A stretch of 64,000 nt of DNA from Marinobacter arenosus (GCF_019264345.1 NZ_JAHVAO010000001.1:1426001-1490000), one strand, 5' to 3'. Numbered from the stretch's first letter, positions 1 through 9,305 are shown. A program made the numbers and translations. Notes: a model not told the origin generated them from the letters alone.

Positions 1-242
1 ACATCGGCGGGAAGTGGACCTCGCTCGTAGTGGGCACGCTGCTCGGTCAAGGGTGCAAAGTAGCGTTCATCTGCCCGCTCGGCATAGTGGCTGGCTCGCT
101 CTACCGGATCGAAGTTCTCCTGGTATAAATCGTCGATCTCAACGTCGTGCCCTGCAGAACGCAGCCGTTCCTCCGCGATATTAACCAGGCCGCCATTGAA
201 TGACGCTCGTTCAGGATGGGCCAGCACAATCAACACGTTCAT
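1..242 (-). CDS. NAD(P)H oxidoreductase, flavodoxin-2 fold (N-terminal part; cut by window edge)
   Basis: Only the first 80 residues are in the window. They begin MNVLIVLAHPERASFNGGL, which carries the LAHPxxxSFN loop that binds the flavin phosphate in the NAD(P)H:quinone oxidoreductase / MdaB-KefF-type flavodoxin-2 family. Such enzymes reduce quinones or nitroaromatics with two electrons in the cytoplasm. The start is the ATG at 242-240. A LysR regulator is transcribed divergently 89 bp away, the usual arrangement for such reductases, so control by that regulator is likely (inference). The C-terminal part lies outside the window, so the subfamily cannot be settled. Confidence 0.85.
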   Translation of the reverse strand, partial: MNVLIVLAHPERASFNGGLVNIAEERLRSAGHDVEIDDLYQENFDPVERASHYAERADERYFAPLTEQRAHYERGPLPAD

Positions 243-331
243 ATCGCCTATCTCCTGTTGCATCGGTTTGATAACAGCCTATGCTGTTCTCTAACACACA
301 GGAATTGCCCAAAATTGAGAATCTTATTTGC

Positions 332-1216
332 ATGGATGAACAACGTATTCGCTGGGACGATCTGCAGATTGTCTGGGCCATCGCCGAATCCGGTAGCCTG
401 TCAGGCGCGGGCCGGCGCCTGGGTATCAGTCATGCCACGGTCTTTCGCCGGCTTACCGACATGGAAGCGCGTTTGGGCGTAACCCTGTTCGAGCGGTCCC
501 GCACCGGCTACACGCCTAGCCTTGCCGGCGAGGATCTCGCCGCGGTTGCCCAGCGGGTCGAGGCGGATATCGTCGGAGCGGAACGCCGGCTGGCGGGAAA
601 GGACCTGAAGCTCTCCGGCACCATTCGGGTGACCACCACCGACACCCTGTTCACAGGCGTGCTGGCGCCCCTCTTTGCCGAATTTCGCGCAAACTACCCG
701 GAGATCAGCCTCGAAGTGGTCATTTCCAACCAGGTTCACAGCCTGAGCAAGCGGGAGGCCGACGTCGCCATCCGTCCGACACAGAATCCACCCGAAACCC
801 TGGTCGGACGGCGGGTCGGCAGCATCGAGCAGGCGGTGTATGGCTGTCGCGAGCACTGGAAGAGCGCAACGACTCCGCTGACGGATCTCCCCCGGCACGC
901 CTGGGTAGGCCCGGACAAGCACATGGGTAACAGTGCACTGGAAGCCTGGATGGGCAGGCAGGGACTGGACGAACGCTGCCAATATCGACTCGATTCCATG
1001 CTGGGGATGCAAACGGCCATCGAACATGGTCCGGCATTGGCGGTATTACCCTGCTACCTCGGCGACAACACCCCCAACCTCAGGCGGCTGACCGATCCAC
1101 TCCCGGAACTGGCGACGCCACTCTGGATACTCACCCACCCGGACTTGCGGCGGGTCAGCCGGATTCGGGCGTTCACCCGGGAGATTGGTGAGGGCGTCCT
1201 CGGCGCCTCGATTTAA
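332..1216 (+). CDS. LysR-family transcriptional regulator
   Basis: A 294-residue protein of normal LysR length. Residues about 9-68 form the winged HTH (core GSLSGAGRRLGISHATVFRR near residues 21-40), and a periplasmic-binding-like effector domain follows from about residue 93. I start it at ATG 332 (MDEQRIRWDD) rather than ATG 281, because family HTH domains begin about ten residues after the start. It is divergent from the flavodoxin-fold oxidoreductase at 1-242 and probably controls it together with itself. The effector is unknown. Confidence 0.9.
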   Translation: MDEQRIRWDDLQIVWAIAESGSLSGAGRRLGISHATVFRRLTDMEARLGVTLFERSRTGYTPSLAGEDLAAVAQRVEADIVGAERRLAGKDLKLSGTIRVTTTDTLFTGVLAPLFAEFRANYPEISLEVVISNQVHSLSKREADVAIRPTQNPPETLVGRRVGSIEQAVYGCREHWKSATTPLTDLPRHAWVGPDKHMGNSALEAWMGRQGLDERCQYRLDSMLGMQTAIEHGPALAVLPCYLGDNTPNLRRLTDPLPELATPLWILTHPDLRRVSRIRAFTREIGEGVLGASI

Positions 1217-1333
1217 CCAAATTTCTCAACTTGCCTCTTCAATACCCCCCAAATGGGGGCAGTTTGCGCATGAAACCCCGTGCTAGCTTTCCAACGACCC
1301 AACCAGTGGTAGTTCCCTCTAAAAGGAGTTGTT

Positions 1334-3043
1334 ATGGATTGTTTCAAGAAGTTAGCGCTGGCAGTAGCCGTTTCTTCTGTAGCCGTGATCACCGGCTGTG
1401 GTGGTAGCGGCGGTGGCTCGTCCAACAACGGTGGCGACACTGACACCACCACCCAGACCAACACGGAAACCGGCGTTTTTGTCGACAGTGCCGTCGTGGG
1501 TATCAATTACGCAACCTCACCCAGCGGCCAGGAAGGGCAGACCAACGAACTCGGCGAATATGACTACGCTCCGGGCGATACGGTGACTTTCAGCATCGGG
1601 GGCATCGAGCTGCCACCGGTCGAGGCAACGGGCCGCGTCACTCCGGCCGATATGGGCAGCGGCGCGACGGACTGGAGCACCGACCAGACCGTGGTCAATA
1701 TTCTCCGCCTGCTGCAGACATTGGACGATGATGGCAATCCGGCCAACGGCATCACCATCACCAACGCGATCCACACGGCGCTGCAGGATGTCGACATTGA
1801 TCCCACCGTCAGCGAATCCGATTTCGAAACCCAGGCGAGCACCGCCATCACGGCCACCGGCAAGACACTGGTTGCAAAAGCAGACGCCATCAACCATTTC
1901 AAAGCGTCGCAATCTGCAGACCTGACCGGCAGTTGGGTGTATGTTGAGGACGGCGGAAACATGAACGTTCTGACCTTCCTGAACAACAGCGAATACCTGA
2001 TCGTCCACTCCAAGGCCGACGATGACCAGCAAACTGCCGGCAGCGGAGAACACGGAACCTACCTGTGGGACAGCGCCTCGGGCGAACTCTCGCTGACTCG
2101 CGTGGGTGACTCCGACGGCAGTGGTGGCCTTGCAGGCAACAACGCAACGGCCACCTGGACCATGCAACTGAAAGACGGCTCTCTGGTTCTCAACTCCTCT
2201 GACGCCAGCGAAGAGGTCACCTTCGACGCCATACGCAATGACCGGAACAGCCTGGTCGGTAGCTGGTACCTCGGTGAAGGCGAAGGCGTTCACAACGTGC
2301 TGACCATTCTCGATGACAGCACCTATGTCATCGCCCACAACGCGAATGAGGAGGGTTACGACGCCGTACCGGTCGCCGTGTCCTCCGAGTGGGGCTCCTA
2401 CACATACGGTAACGGGAACTTTGCCGTGTCCAACGTCACGGTGGATCTGGATGGCCCCGGCGGCCTGTTTGACGACCCGGCCCGGAACAATGGCAACGGT
2501 CCGGTTAATGGCCCGGCGATTCTGCACCCGACGGGCGAGCTGACCCTGACCGATAACGCGTCTGCAGCAGACACGTTCACCCTGCAACGCCTGGGGCGCC
2601 ACGCCATCGAACTCCGTGACTTCGAAGGCGACACCACGCCCCTTTACGTGGAAAGTGAGCTTTATCCGGGCACACCGACTCCGGACACCGTTTACTTTAC
2701 GTTCGCCGACCTCTTGGAAGGGGGTGAGGCAGGCACGTTCGACCTGACCTTCTCACCCAGCCTCGATATCACGGTGGACATGAGGACCGACAACGGATCC
2801 CGTCTCGGTACCATGTCATTCGACGGCAGCGGCGAAGACAACATTGCAGGCGAATGGGACATCAGCACCTCAGGCACGCTGGTGTTCACCGAGACAGACG
2901 GCTCCGATGGCGATTATGGCCATTGGCGTTTCGTCCAGCTGGATAAAGACCAGAGTGGTGAAGTTCTGGTCTACCTGGATGGTGTCGGCTCGCTGGAACT
3001 GATGTTCATTACTGATCTGTACTTTGACGGTCCGGCCCTGTAA
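1334..3043 (+). CDS. Large outer-membrane or periplasmic lipoprotein with internal duplication
   Basis: 569 residues behind a good Shine-Dalgarno (AAGGAG, 6 nt). A lipoprotein signal peptide ends in VITGC with Cys22 as the predicted acylated residue, followed by a Gly/Ser/Asn/Thr-rich linker. Residues about 50-180 resemble the extracellular domain common in marine lipoproteins (VxINYxTxSGxxGxTNxxGxYxYxxGDTVTFSIG). Two similar blocks follow, starting near residues 198 (LTGSWVYVEDGG) and 308 (LVGSWYLGEGEG), each with VLTxLxxSxYxIxH, so an ancestral duplication of about 110 residues is likely. The protein is strongly acidic. Function is unknown; a surface or matrix role is a guess. A strong terminator follows. 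Confidence 0.85.
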   Translation: MDCFKKLALAVAVSSVAVITGCGGSGGGSSNNGGDTDTTTQTNTETGVFVDSAVVGINYATSPSGQEGQTNELGEYDYAPGDTVTFSIGGIELPPVEATGRVTPADMGSGATDWSTDQTVVNILRLLQTLDDDGNPANGITITNAIHTALQDVDIDPTVSESDFETQASTAITATGKTLVAKADAINHFKASQSADLTGSWVYVEDGGNMNVLTFLNNSEYLIVHSKADDDQQTAGSGEHGTYLWDSASGELSLTRVGDSDGSGGLAGNNATATWTMQLKDGSLVLNSSDASEEVTFDAIRNDRNSLVGSWYLGEGEGVHNVLTILDDSTYVIAHNANEEGYDAVPVAVSSEWGSYTYGNGNFAVSNVTVDLDGPGGLFDDPARNNGNGPVNGPAILHPTGELTLTDNASAADTFTLQRLGRHAIELRDFEGDTTPLYVESELYPGTPTPDTVYFTFADLLEGGEAGTFDLTFSPSLDITVDMRTDNGSRLGTMSFDGSGEDNIAGEWDISTSGTLVFTETDGSDGDYGHWRFVQLDKDQSGEVLVYLDGVGSLELMFITDLYFDGPAL

Positions 3044-3061
3044 GAGCGTCATTTCTCATAC

Positions 3062-3087
3062 AAAAGCCCGCTTCTCGCGGGCTTTTT
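3062..3087. terminator. Bidirectional rho-independent terminator
   Basis: AAAAGCCCGC and GCGGGCTTTT pair as a 10-bp stem around a short loop, with a T-run on the plus strand and matching A residues giving a U-run on the minus strand. It sits between the convergent lipoprotein and LuxR genes and can serve both. Confidence 0.9.
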
Positions 3088-3123
3088 TGTGCGTGAGTGA
3101 AAGGAGGTCTTGAATCATCAGAT

Positions 3124-4356
3124 TCACGCCAACGCGCGAACCAGGGCTCCGACCAGTTCCGCTTGTCGGCGATAGCCATTTTTCGCCAGCAGATTCTTCA
3201 CGTAATCACGCACCGTATGAACGGACAGGTGCTGAACGTCTGCGATGTCGCTAATACTGAGGCCCTGCATCAGATACCCTGCCGTGACGCCTTCCGCCCG
3301 GGTACAGTTGAACAGGTTGCATAGCTTGGTGAGATCGGGGGGACTTGCCGCCTGGAACGAGATGAGCTCCGCCAGCGCACCGTATTTCCGACCCGTCTCA
3401 CCCTGCTCCACGGCCTCCATGGAGAGCGGCGTGATGCACACGGCAATACGGTCGTCACCCACCTGATCGAACAGGGTAATCATGTCCTGAATGCCATCAC
3501 GTGCGTTGAAGATGCTGGTCAGAATGGCGTCATTCAGCTTCCGGTTAAAGCCGGGGTTCCGGCTCTGCAATCGGGACTCACTGCAGCCCGTCACAAACAG
3601 TCGGGGGTGCGCCTCCAATATCCTCTCTGCGGCGGTGTTGCACTGAACCACCCGGGCCATCTCATTGAACACGATCATGGGTTTGCTGATGCGATCGAGC
3701 GCCATCGACAGCGTCTCGTTCTCGGTTCGTGACTGGTAGAGCTTGTGAAAAAGACCCACAGCATTTTCGATGTGCGGGGCAAGCATGTTCATCTGTAACA
3801 GCTCTGAGGGCGTGTAGTGTCCCTCGCTCCGATGCCGGTTCGCCAGAAACACCACACGGGACGTTTCCCCCCGACTGACCAGCATGCCGGCGCTATCGCC
3901 CAGGCCTGCCTGTTCGACCCAGTCGCGGGTTTCGTTGGTCACGACATCAAGGATATCGATGCCGGGATCGCATTCGGTCAGAGATTCAAACTGGCGGGGT
4001 GGCAAGGCGCTGAACTTCAGGAGCGCCTCATCCTGCTGGGGAAGGTCGCTGTTCAAAAACCACTGTTCAAAGCCCTCTGGGTATCCGAACGTCCAGCCAT
4101 AAACCATTCGGATCGGCTCGTCGGTCAAGCCCAGAATGCCTCCCTGCAGGCAGCGAAAATGACGCTGAAACTCCTCGAAGAAAGGCTGGAAGCCCTCACT
4201 TGTGTGCAAACATCTGTAAAGCGTCGAGACTAACTGGTTGTAACCGGCGAAGTCCTGGACATCAATGCGCGAGATGTCATCGACCGCTTCCACAATTTCA
4301 TTACCGGCCCCTTTTCCAGGTACAGAAAAGGAACCTTCATTAACGGGTCTTACCAA
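3124..4356 (-). CDS. LuxR-family (C-terminal HTH) transcriptional regulator
   Basis: About 410 residues. The last 65 form a LuxR/FixJ-type HTH (VTAGYLMQGLSISDIADVQH then SVHTVRDYVKNLLAKNG). The N-terminal 300 residues have no receiver Asp and resemble the large sensor region of LuxR proteins that often neighbour metabolic genes. I favour the TTG at 4356 because AAAGGAG lies 8 nt upstream; an ATG at 4410 is open in frame but has only a weak ribosome site. It lies just downstream of, and co-oriented with, the alkyl sulfatase gene, so it may be cotranscribed with it. Ligand and targets are unknown. Confidence 0.85.
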   Translation of the reverse strand: MVRPVNEGSFSVPGKGAGNEIVEAVDDISRIDVQDFAGYNQLVSTLYRCLHTSEGFQPFFEEFQRHFRCLQGGILGLTDEPIRMVYGWTFGYPEGFEQWFLNSDLPQQDEALLKFSALPPRQFESLTECDPGIDILDVVTNETRDWVEQAGLGDSAGMLVSRGETSRVVFLANRHRSEGHYTPSELLQMNMLAPHIENAVGLFHKLYQSRTENETLSMALDRISKPMIVFNEMARVVQCNTAAERILEAHPRLFVTGCSESRLQSRNPGFNRKLNDAILTSIFNARDGIQDMITLFDQVGDDRIAVCITPLSMEAVEQGETGRKYGALAELISFQAASPPDLTKLCNLFNCTRAEGVTAGYLMQGLSISDIADVQHLSVHTVRDYVKNLLAKNGYRRQAELVGALVRALA

Positions 4357-4436
4357 TGCATGTACTCCTTTGCAGTTGTGCGGCCGCTTTCCCATTGCGC
4401 CGCGTTCCATGACCGCAACCTAGCATAGAATGTCGC

Positions 4437-6470
4437 TCAAGGCGTCACAACATTGAAACGCCCGTCGGGCTTATCCAACATGCTGAAAAAACCAAGCAGA
4501 TCCAGCTTACTGCCCTCAAAACGGATGTCGTCACTGAACAGAAGTTCCTTCAAGCCAGCCTGCCCTATCAGCAGGTCGACAAACAGCGGCCGCGTCAGCA
4601 TTAGGGTCGCGTCGGCGGGCGAATCGGCGTCCGTCGAACGGTTATGCAGCACGGAGTTTTCCAGGGTCAGCAGGTAGCTTTCCTGTAAGTCCGTGAAGGT
4701 GATTTTGATCGTCACCGTTTCGCCTTCGGCCTCGTCGGCGTTCAGGCGAACCGCCATACTGTCGAAGAACAGTGACACCGGCGTGTTGAGCAGAACCGCC
4801 CGCATGACGGCGGGTTCGATCCCCTCCTCTGGCGGACCGTGCCGAAGTTCGTAGGCTCCAGACAGATAGAAGTCGCGCCAGGGAGCCGATTCCGCCTGGT
4901 AGCCCAATTGGTCGTACACAACGGCCAACAGCCCCTTGACCTCCTCGTTATCCGGTTCCGCAAACACCACGTGGTTGAGCAGTTCCGCCAACCAGCGGTA
5001 GGTATCTCGCGCCTCCGTCGGCCCCAGGTCCGACGCGGCCTCGAATTCCCGTCTCGCCTGCTCGAGAACCTTTCCGGCACCGCCCATCATGGCAACATAC
5101 CGTTGCGCCGACTCCGCTTCCGGCAACGGATTGAGCTGCGCGGGGTTGCCGGTGAACCACCCCATGTAGTTCTGGTACACCGCCTTGGCGTTATGGGAAA
5201 CCGTGCCGTAGTAGCCCTGATTGTGGAAGTCCTCGTTCAGCGCAGCCGGAAGTTCGAGTGTCTCGGCGATCTCACGAGGCGTCGCGCCCCGGTTCATCAG
5301 GCGAACCGTCTGGTCGTGAATGAACTTGTACGTATCACGCTGCTTGACCAGAAACGCCTGGATATTCTCCTGACCCCACAGTGGCCAGTGGTGGCTGCCG
5401 AAGTAAACGTCAGCGTCGGCAAAACGCTGCCTCGCCTCGTCGATATAACCACTCCAGATTCGGGCATCGCGCACCTTCGCACCCCGCAGGGTGTAGAGGT
5501 TGTGCAGGTTGCGGCTGACCAGCTCGGCGCCGCAGAACGCTTTCTGCTCGGGCAGGTAAAAGGTGAATTCCGACGGCGCTTCGGAACCCGACACCATCTG
5601 AAACACCAGGGGCACACCATCGACGATGAGCTTCGTGCCCGTTTCACGGACCACGTCGGTGACCGCAGCGAAGCCAAAGGTGCCGAAGGCCGGCCCCTTG
5701 CCAAGGCCGGTACCCACGTGGCCGCGATCATCCCGCTGAAGGCGCTTGCCGTACATGAACATTGCCCGTCGGGTCATGGCCGGCCCCGCGATGATGTTCT
5801 CGCTGGTGGCTTCGTCTTCGAAACCGGCCGGCGCGATGATACGCAGGTTGGCCCGCTCCTCCTCAGACAGGCGCTCCAACACCCCCTGAACGCCACCGAA
5901 ATGATCAATATGGCTGTGGGTGAAAATGATCGCACGCACCGGTTGATCCCCCAGATGTTCCCGCGCAAACAGGAACGCTTTGCTGGCCGTCTCGCGTGCC
6001 GTCAACGGGTCCACCAGGATCCAGCCGGTCTCCGTTTCGATGATCGACATGTTCGCCAGATCGTATCCACGGACCTGGTACAGCCCATCGGTGACCTTGA
6101 ACAGGCCATGGATGTTGTTCAACGCCGCCTGACGCCAGAGGCTGGGATTGACGGAGGCAGGCGCGTTCTGGCCCTCCGTGTTGATGAAGTCGTAGGCCGG
6201 CATGTTCCAGACCTCACCGCCACTCAGGTGCTCGACCACCAACTCCGGATCCTGGGCAATCAGGCCGCGGCGGGCGTTGTCAAAATCGTCGCGGTTGTCG
6301 AACGGTCGTTGATCCAGCACTGCCTTGTTGGCGTTGCCGGTGCTTTGCGTGGGCGCACTGTGGCCTGCGGCATTGGCCTGCATCGCCGGTTCGGACCCGG
6401 AATCGCACCCGGTCAACGCCAATGCAGCGCCCATCAGGGGGGCAAGAAAAATACGAGCGGTTGGAGACAT
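4437..6470 (-). CDS. Alkyl sulfatase, SdsA/BDS1-type metallo-beta-lactamase fold, predicted lipoprotein
   Basis: 677 residues, close to the family's usual 650-660. It carries the binuclear zinc motif THSHIDHFGG (residues 184-193), later GSHHW, and a C-terminal SCP2-like domain that binds the alkyl chain. Known members hydrolyse primary alkyl sulfates such as dodecyl sulfate to alcohol and sulfate. The N-terminus has a lipobox (LALTGC, Cys22), so this copy appears tethered to a membrane rather than freely secreted. I chose ATG 6470; an in-frame GTG at 6503 would add 11 residues but lacks a ribosome site. A LysR gene lies directly upstream on the same strand and a LuxR gene downstream. Confidence 0.93.
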   Translation of the reverse strand: MSPTARIFLAPLMGAALALTGCDSGSEPAMQANAAGHSAPTQSTGNANKAVLDQRPFDNRDDFDNARRGLIAQDPELVVEHLSGGEVWNMPAYDFINTEGQNAPASVNPSLWRQAALNNIHGLFKVTDGLYQVRGYDLANMSIIETETGWILVDPLTARETASKAFLFAREHLGDQPVRAIIFTHSHIDHFGGVQGVLERLSEEERANLRIIAPAGFEDEATSENIIAGPAMTRRAMFMYGKRLQRDDRGHVGTGLGKGPAFGTFGFAAVTDVVRETGTKLIVDGVPLVFQMVSGSEAPSEFTFYLPEQKAFCGAELVSRNLHNLYTLRGAKVRDARIWSGYIDEARQRFADADVYFGSHHWPLWGQENIQAFLVKQRDTYKFIHDQTVRLMNRGATPREIAETLELPAALNEDFHNQGYYGTVSHNAKAVYQNYMGWFTGNPAQLNPLPEAESAQRYVAMMGGAGKVLEQARREFEAASDLGPTEARDTYRWLAELLNHVVFAEPDNEEVKGLLAVVYDQLGYQAESAPWRDFYLSGAYELRHGPPEEGIEPAVMRAVLLNTPVSLFFDSMAVRLNADEAEGETVTIKITFTDLQESYLLTLENSVLHNRSTDADSPADATLMLTRPLFVDLLIGQAGLKELLFSDDIRFEGSKLDLLGFFSMLDKPDGRFNVVTP

Positions 6471-6583
6471 GAACGCACCTGCCAGTCTGTTGTTATTAGT
6501 CACTTAGGTCGATACCTCTGGCCGCCCAGCGACCTGAAGAGGCCGGGGCCAGTGTCGTGCGGGGAGCGGAAGCCCGCATTGGG

Positions 6584-7513
6584 TCAACGGGGGTCCTTTG
6601 TCCGGGAGGACGCCTCTGCCCATTGAAAGTAATCGGCAAGTTCATCGGCAAGAAAATCAAACACCGTCCGAACCCGCAGGTTCATCCGAAGCTCCCGGTG
6701 AGAGACAAGCCACACTTCACCGCCAAATTCCGTGTCGGGAAAAGCCCGCTCAAGACCGGGTTCCGCATCGCCGATCTCCACCGGTACCATCCCGATGCCA
6801 AGCCCCAATTTGGTCATTTCCCACTGCACCGGATGGCTATCGGTTTTGACGGAAAAACTCTCTTCGTCCAGCGCGATGCCACTGGCGGCCAACGCGCCCA
6901 TGTACCGGTCATTATCCGACACAAACCCGATATACCCCACGCCCTGGCTGCCGTCAGGCATTCGGGAAGGATGCCGGCTGAGAAGTTCGGAGGTTCCGTA
7001 GAGCGTTGCCGAGAAGCGCCCCAGCTTGCGAGCAATCAGATCCGGTTGGGTCGGACGAAAGTTCCGGATGGCTATGTCTGCGGCGCGCCGCCTGAGATCG
7101 CTGGCCTCGTTGGAAGCCACCAGGCTGATTCGGATTCCCGGGTACTGACGTCGCAATTTCTTGAGGATGGGCGGCAAGATGCAGGCCGCGGTGATCTCTG
7201 ACGCCGAGATCGCGATCTCCCCCTCAATGGACGTGGCTCTGCCCGTCGCGGCAAGGGAGAGACTGCTCGCAGCGTCCCCCATCGCACGCACATAGTCGAG
7301 CAATTCCAGCCCGGTTTGTGTCAACTCCAGACCCCGGCTGCCCCGCTCGAACAGGGCCGTCGAGAGTTCCTGCTCCAGCGCAGCCACCTGCCGGCCGAGG
7401 GTTGGTTGGGAAATCCCAAGCGCCTTCGCGGCCGCGGATAACGAGCCTTCCTCCGCCGTCACCAGAAACGCCCGGGCCCGGTTCCAATCAAACGTTACGG
7501 TTCGCCAATCCAT
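6584..7513 (-). CDS. LysR-family transcriptional regulator upstream of the alkyl sulfatase
   Basis: 309 residues. The winged HTH is at residues about 9-67 (GSLSAAAKALGISQPTLGRQ), followed by a LysR substrate-binding domain. It is transcribed toward the sulfatase gene with a 113-bp spacer, unlike the divergent sdsB1/sdsA1 arrangement described in Pseudomonas aeruginosa. Control of the sulfatase is therefore plausible but not shown. The ribosome site is weak (AGG 13 nt upstream). The gap of about 100 bp to the divergent methyltransferase may also hold its operator. Confidence 0.9.
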   Translation of the reverse strand: MDWRTVTFDWNRARAFLVTAEEGSLSAAAKALGISQPTLGRQVAALEQELSTALFERGSRGLELTQTGLELLDYVRAMGDAASSLSLAATGRATSIEGEIAISASEITAACILPPILKKLRRQYPGIRISLVASNEASDLRRRAADIAIRNFRPTQPDLIARKLGRFSATLYGTSELLSRHPSRMPDGSQGVGYIGFVSDNDRYMGALAASGIALDEESFSVKTDSHPVQWEMTKLGLGIGMVPVEIGDAEPGLERAFPDTEFGGEVWLVSHRELRMNLRVRTVFDFLADELADYFQWAEASSRTKDPR

Positions 7514-7616
7514 TCAGATATGAATACCTAAGATGCCATTTTGTCGATTCTAGCAACAGATTTGCAGATATAGAATGCCCCAACTGACTGAGGGCCACCG
7601 GCCAATCGGGGGAAAC

Positions 7617-8243
7617 ATGAATGCATCTGTCAAATACTGGGACCGCTCTGCCGAACGCTACGCGCGGCGCCCCATCGCCGATCCTGAGGCCTACCAGCGG
7701 AAACTCGAGATTACCCAACGGTACCTGCGGCCCGACATGAACGTGATGGAATTCGGCTGCGGCACGGGCGCCACCGCATTGGTTCACGCGCCTCGGGTAA
7801 GAAGTTATCTGGCAACCGACGCCTCCGCGAGGATGATCGACATTGCCCGGATGCGAACAGCCGACGCGCCAATCAAGGGCCTCCGTTTCGAGGTGGCCAC
7901 GCCGGACGATCTGGCCCACCGACAACAGGCATTTGATGCCGTGCTGGGGTTGAACGTTCTCCACCTGCTTGCCGATCCCAGGGCCATGATCGAATGCATC
8001 CGTGACCTGCTGAAGCCCGGTGGGGTTTTTATCAGCAACACCGCCTGCCTGAAAGACACGCGGCCCTGTATGAAACCCATTGCAACCCTGGCATACCGCT
8101 TACACCTGACGCCCTATGTGAACTTTCTGTCCCGCAAGGAACTTGAACACGACCTGCAAAGCGCGGGCTTTCAGATTCAGTTTCGCTGGGTCCCGGAACG
8201 CTCGCGGGATGTCTATTTTCTGATCGCAACCAAAGAGAAGTAA
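7617..8243 (+). CDS. Class I SAM-dependent methyltransferase
   Basis: 208 residues. Motif I is EFGCGTG at residues 45-51, followed by an acidic residue at the end of strand 2 (YLATDASARMIDIA) and motif post-II/III (FDAVLGLNVLHLL). This is the Methyltransf_11 type used on small molecules or quinones; the substrate is not evident. ATG 7617 has GGGGGAA upstream and starts at the conserved N-terminal helix, so it is preferred over ATG 7575. The next gene starts 2 nt after its stop, implying translational coupling with a lipoprotein. Confidence 0.88.
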   Translation: MNASVKYWDRSAERYARRPIADPEAYQRKLEITQRYLRPDMNVMEFGCGTGATALVHAPRVRSYLATDASARMIDIARMRTADAPIKGLRFEVATPDDLAHRQQAFDAVLGLNVLHLLADPRAMIECIRDLLKPGGVFISNTACLKDTRPCMKPIATLAYRLHLTPYVNFLSRKELEHDLQSAGFQIQFRWVPERSRDVYFLIATKEK

Positions 8244-8245
8244 CC

Positions 8246-9058
8246 ATGAAACAACCGATCGTACCCACCCTCACCCTCGCCTTCCTGCTGTCGGCCTGCG
8301 GCGGCGACGGCGGATCCCCCAGGAACGTCGAAAAGGAAGTCGTCGAGAAGCAGGAAGAAAACGAAGAGCCCGAAACCGCCAAAGAGAACGAGGCCCAGGG
8401 AGTTTACCGGGGACTGACGGATACCGGCCGGGACCTGCTCACGATGGTCCGCGATGACGGCGAGTACTACATGTTCTACTACGTTACTGGCAAACCGGTT
8501 TACGACCTGTCCGGTGCTGTTGTCGGAACGGCCAGCGCCTCAGAGGGCAATTTTTCGTCAACCGATGCCAACGACCTGAATTTTATCGATAGAACCAGCA
8601 CGCGCCTTGGTATCGAAGCAGACTATGTGTCTGGAGATTACCTCACGGGGATCATGGAGAATTCAGACGGTGGCGAGGGCTTCACCATCGCCTACGATGC
8701 CGACTACGATAATGCACCCGATATGGCGGCGTTTGCGGGATCCTATCGTGGCTACTACAAAGGATTTATGGATTCGGTCGTGGAATCGTCTCTCGTGATT
8801 GTCACGATTGATGCGGACGGTACGCTGACGGCCTCAAGTGAAATCCCGAGCTGCGTGTTTACCGGCCAGGTTGCGCCACGCGCAGCGGGTAACCTTTTTG
8901 ACGTGGAGGTCGCGTTCAGCGAAACCGACTGCCTGTTGACAGGCATTACCCTCACCGGTGCTGCTTACCACGACTCGGAGGCCATGTTCTTCGCAGCGCC
9001 GGCCGATGACAAACCAGGCGGCCTGTTCTTTTCCGGCAACAGGCTCGAAGCCCCTTGA
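8246..9058 (+). CDS. Hypothetical lipoprotein
   Basis: 270 residues with a clear lipobox (LLSAC, Cys18), then a Gly stretch and a long Glu/Lys-rich linker to about residue 50. The rest is beta-strand-like and acidic (GVYRGLTDTGRDLLTMVRDD, then AFAGSYRGYYKGFMDSVVES). It has two Cys near the C-terminus (SCVF and DCLL) that could form a disulfide. It starts 2 nt after the methyltransferase stop, with AGAGAAG as ribosome site. I do not recognise the family. Similar acidic lipoproteins are frequent in Marinobacter-like genomes (recollection). Confidence 0.8.
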   Translation: MKQPIVPTLTLAFLLSACGGDGGSPRNVEKEVVEKQEENEEPETAKENEAQGVYRGLTDTGRDLLTMVRDDGEYYMFYYVTGKPVYDLSGAVVGTASASEGNFSSTDANDLNFIDRTSTRLGIEADYVSGDYLTGIMENSDGGEGFTIAYDADYDNAPDMAAFAGSYRGYYKGFMDSVVESSLVIVTIDADGTLTASSEIPSCVFTGQVAPRAAGNLFDVEVAFSETDCLLTGITLTGAAYHDSEAMFFAAPADDKPGGLFFSGNRLEAP

Positions 9059-9071
9059 TACTGGAGCGGCC

Positions 9072-9284
9072 ATGCGGCCACCATCACCTAAAATTCTGTC
9101 TGCGTTACTCGTATTGGCGGCTGCGGGTTGTAGCAACAAGGCCGTCTACGACAACCTTCGCCTGCATCAGCGCCAGGAGTGCCTGAACGCCCCACCGCCA
9201 ACACAAGCGGAGTGTATTGAGCGAACCGAGCAGTCGTTCGAGGACTACGAACGGGCCAGGAAAGAGGCAGAAGAGGCTCCGTAA
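9072..9284 (+). CDS. Small lipoprotein, 70 residues
   Basis: A short protein with signal peptide and lipobox (LAAAGC, Cys20). The mature part has about 50 residues, two further Cys (ECLNAP, ECIERT) and a charged helix (SFEDYERARKEAEEA). ATG 9072 has GGAG upstream and lies 13 bp after the preceding lipoprotein, so the two probably share a transcript with the methyltransferase. Its pattern resembles small envelope lipoproteins of Pseudomonas-like bacteria. Function unknown. Confidence 0.75.
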   Translation: MRPPSPKILSALLVLAAAGCSNKAVYDNLRLHQRQECLNAPPPTQAECIERTEQSFEDYERARKEAEEAP

Positions 9285-9305
9285 CGGACTGCCTGGTGTC
9301 CTGTG

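Noticed and set aside
1243..1259. CCCCC-AAAT-GGGGG mini-hairpin after the first LysR gene
   Set aside because: Stem of only five pairs with no T-run; too weak to call a terminator.
4839..6626. 595-codon open frame on the plus strand
   Set aside because: It lies antisense to the alkyl sulfatase, is rich in Arg/His/Val as expected of a GC-rich shadow frame, and has no domain I recognise.
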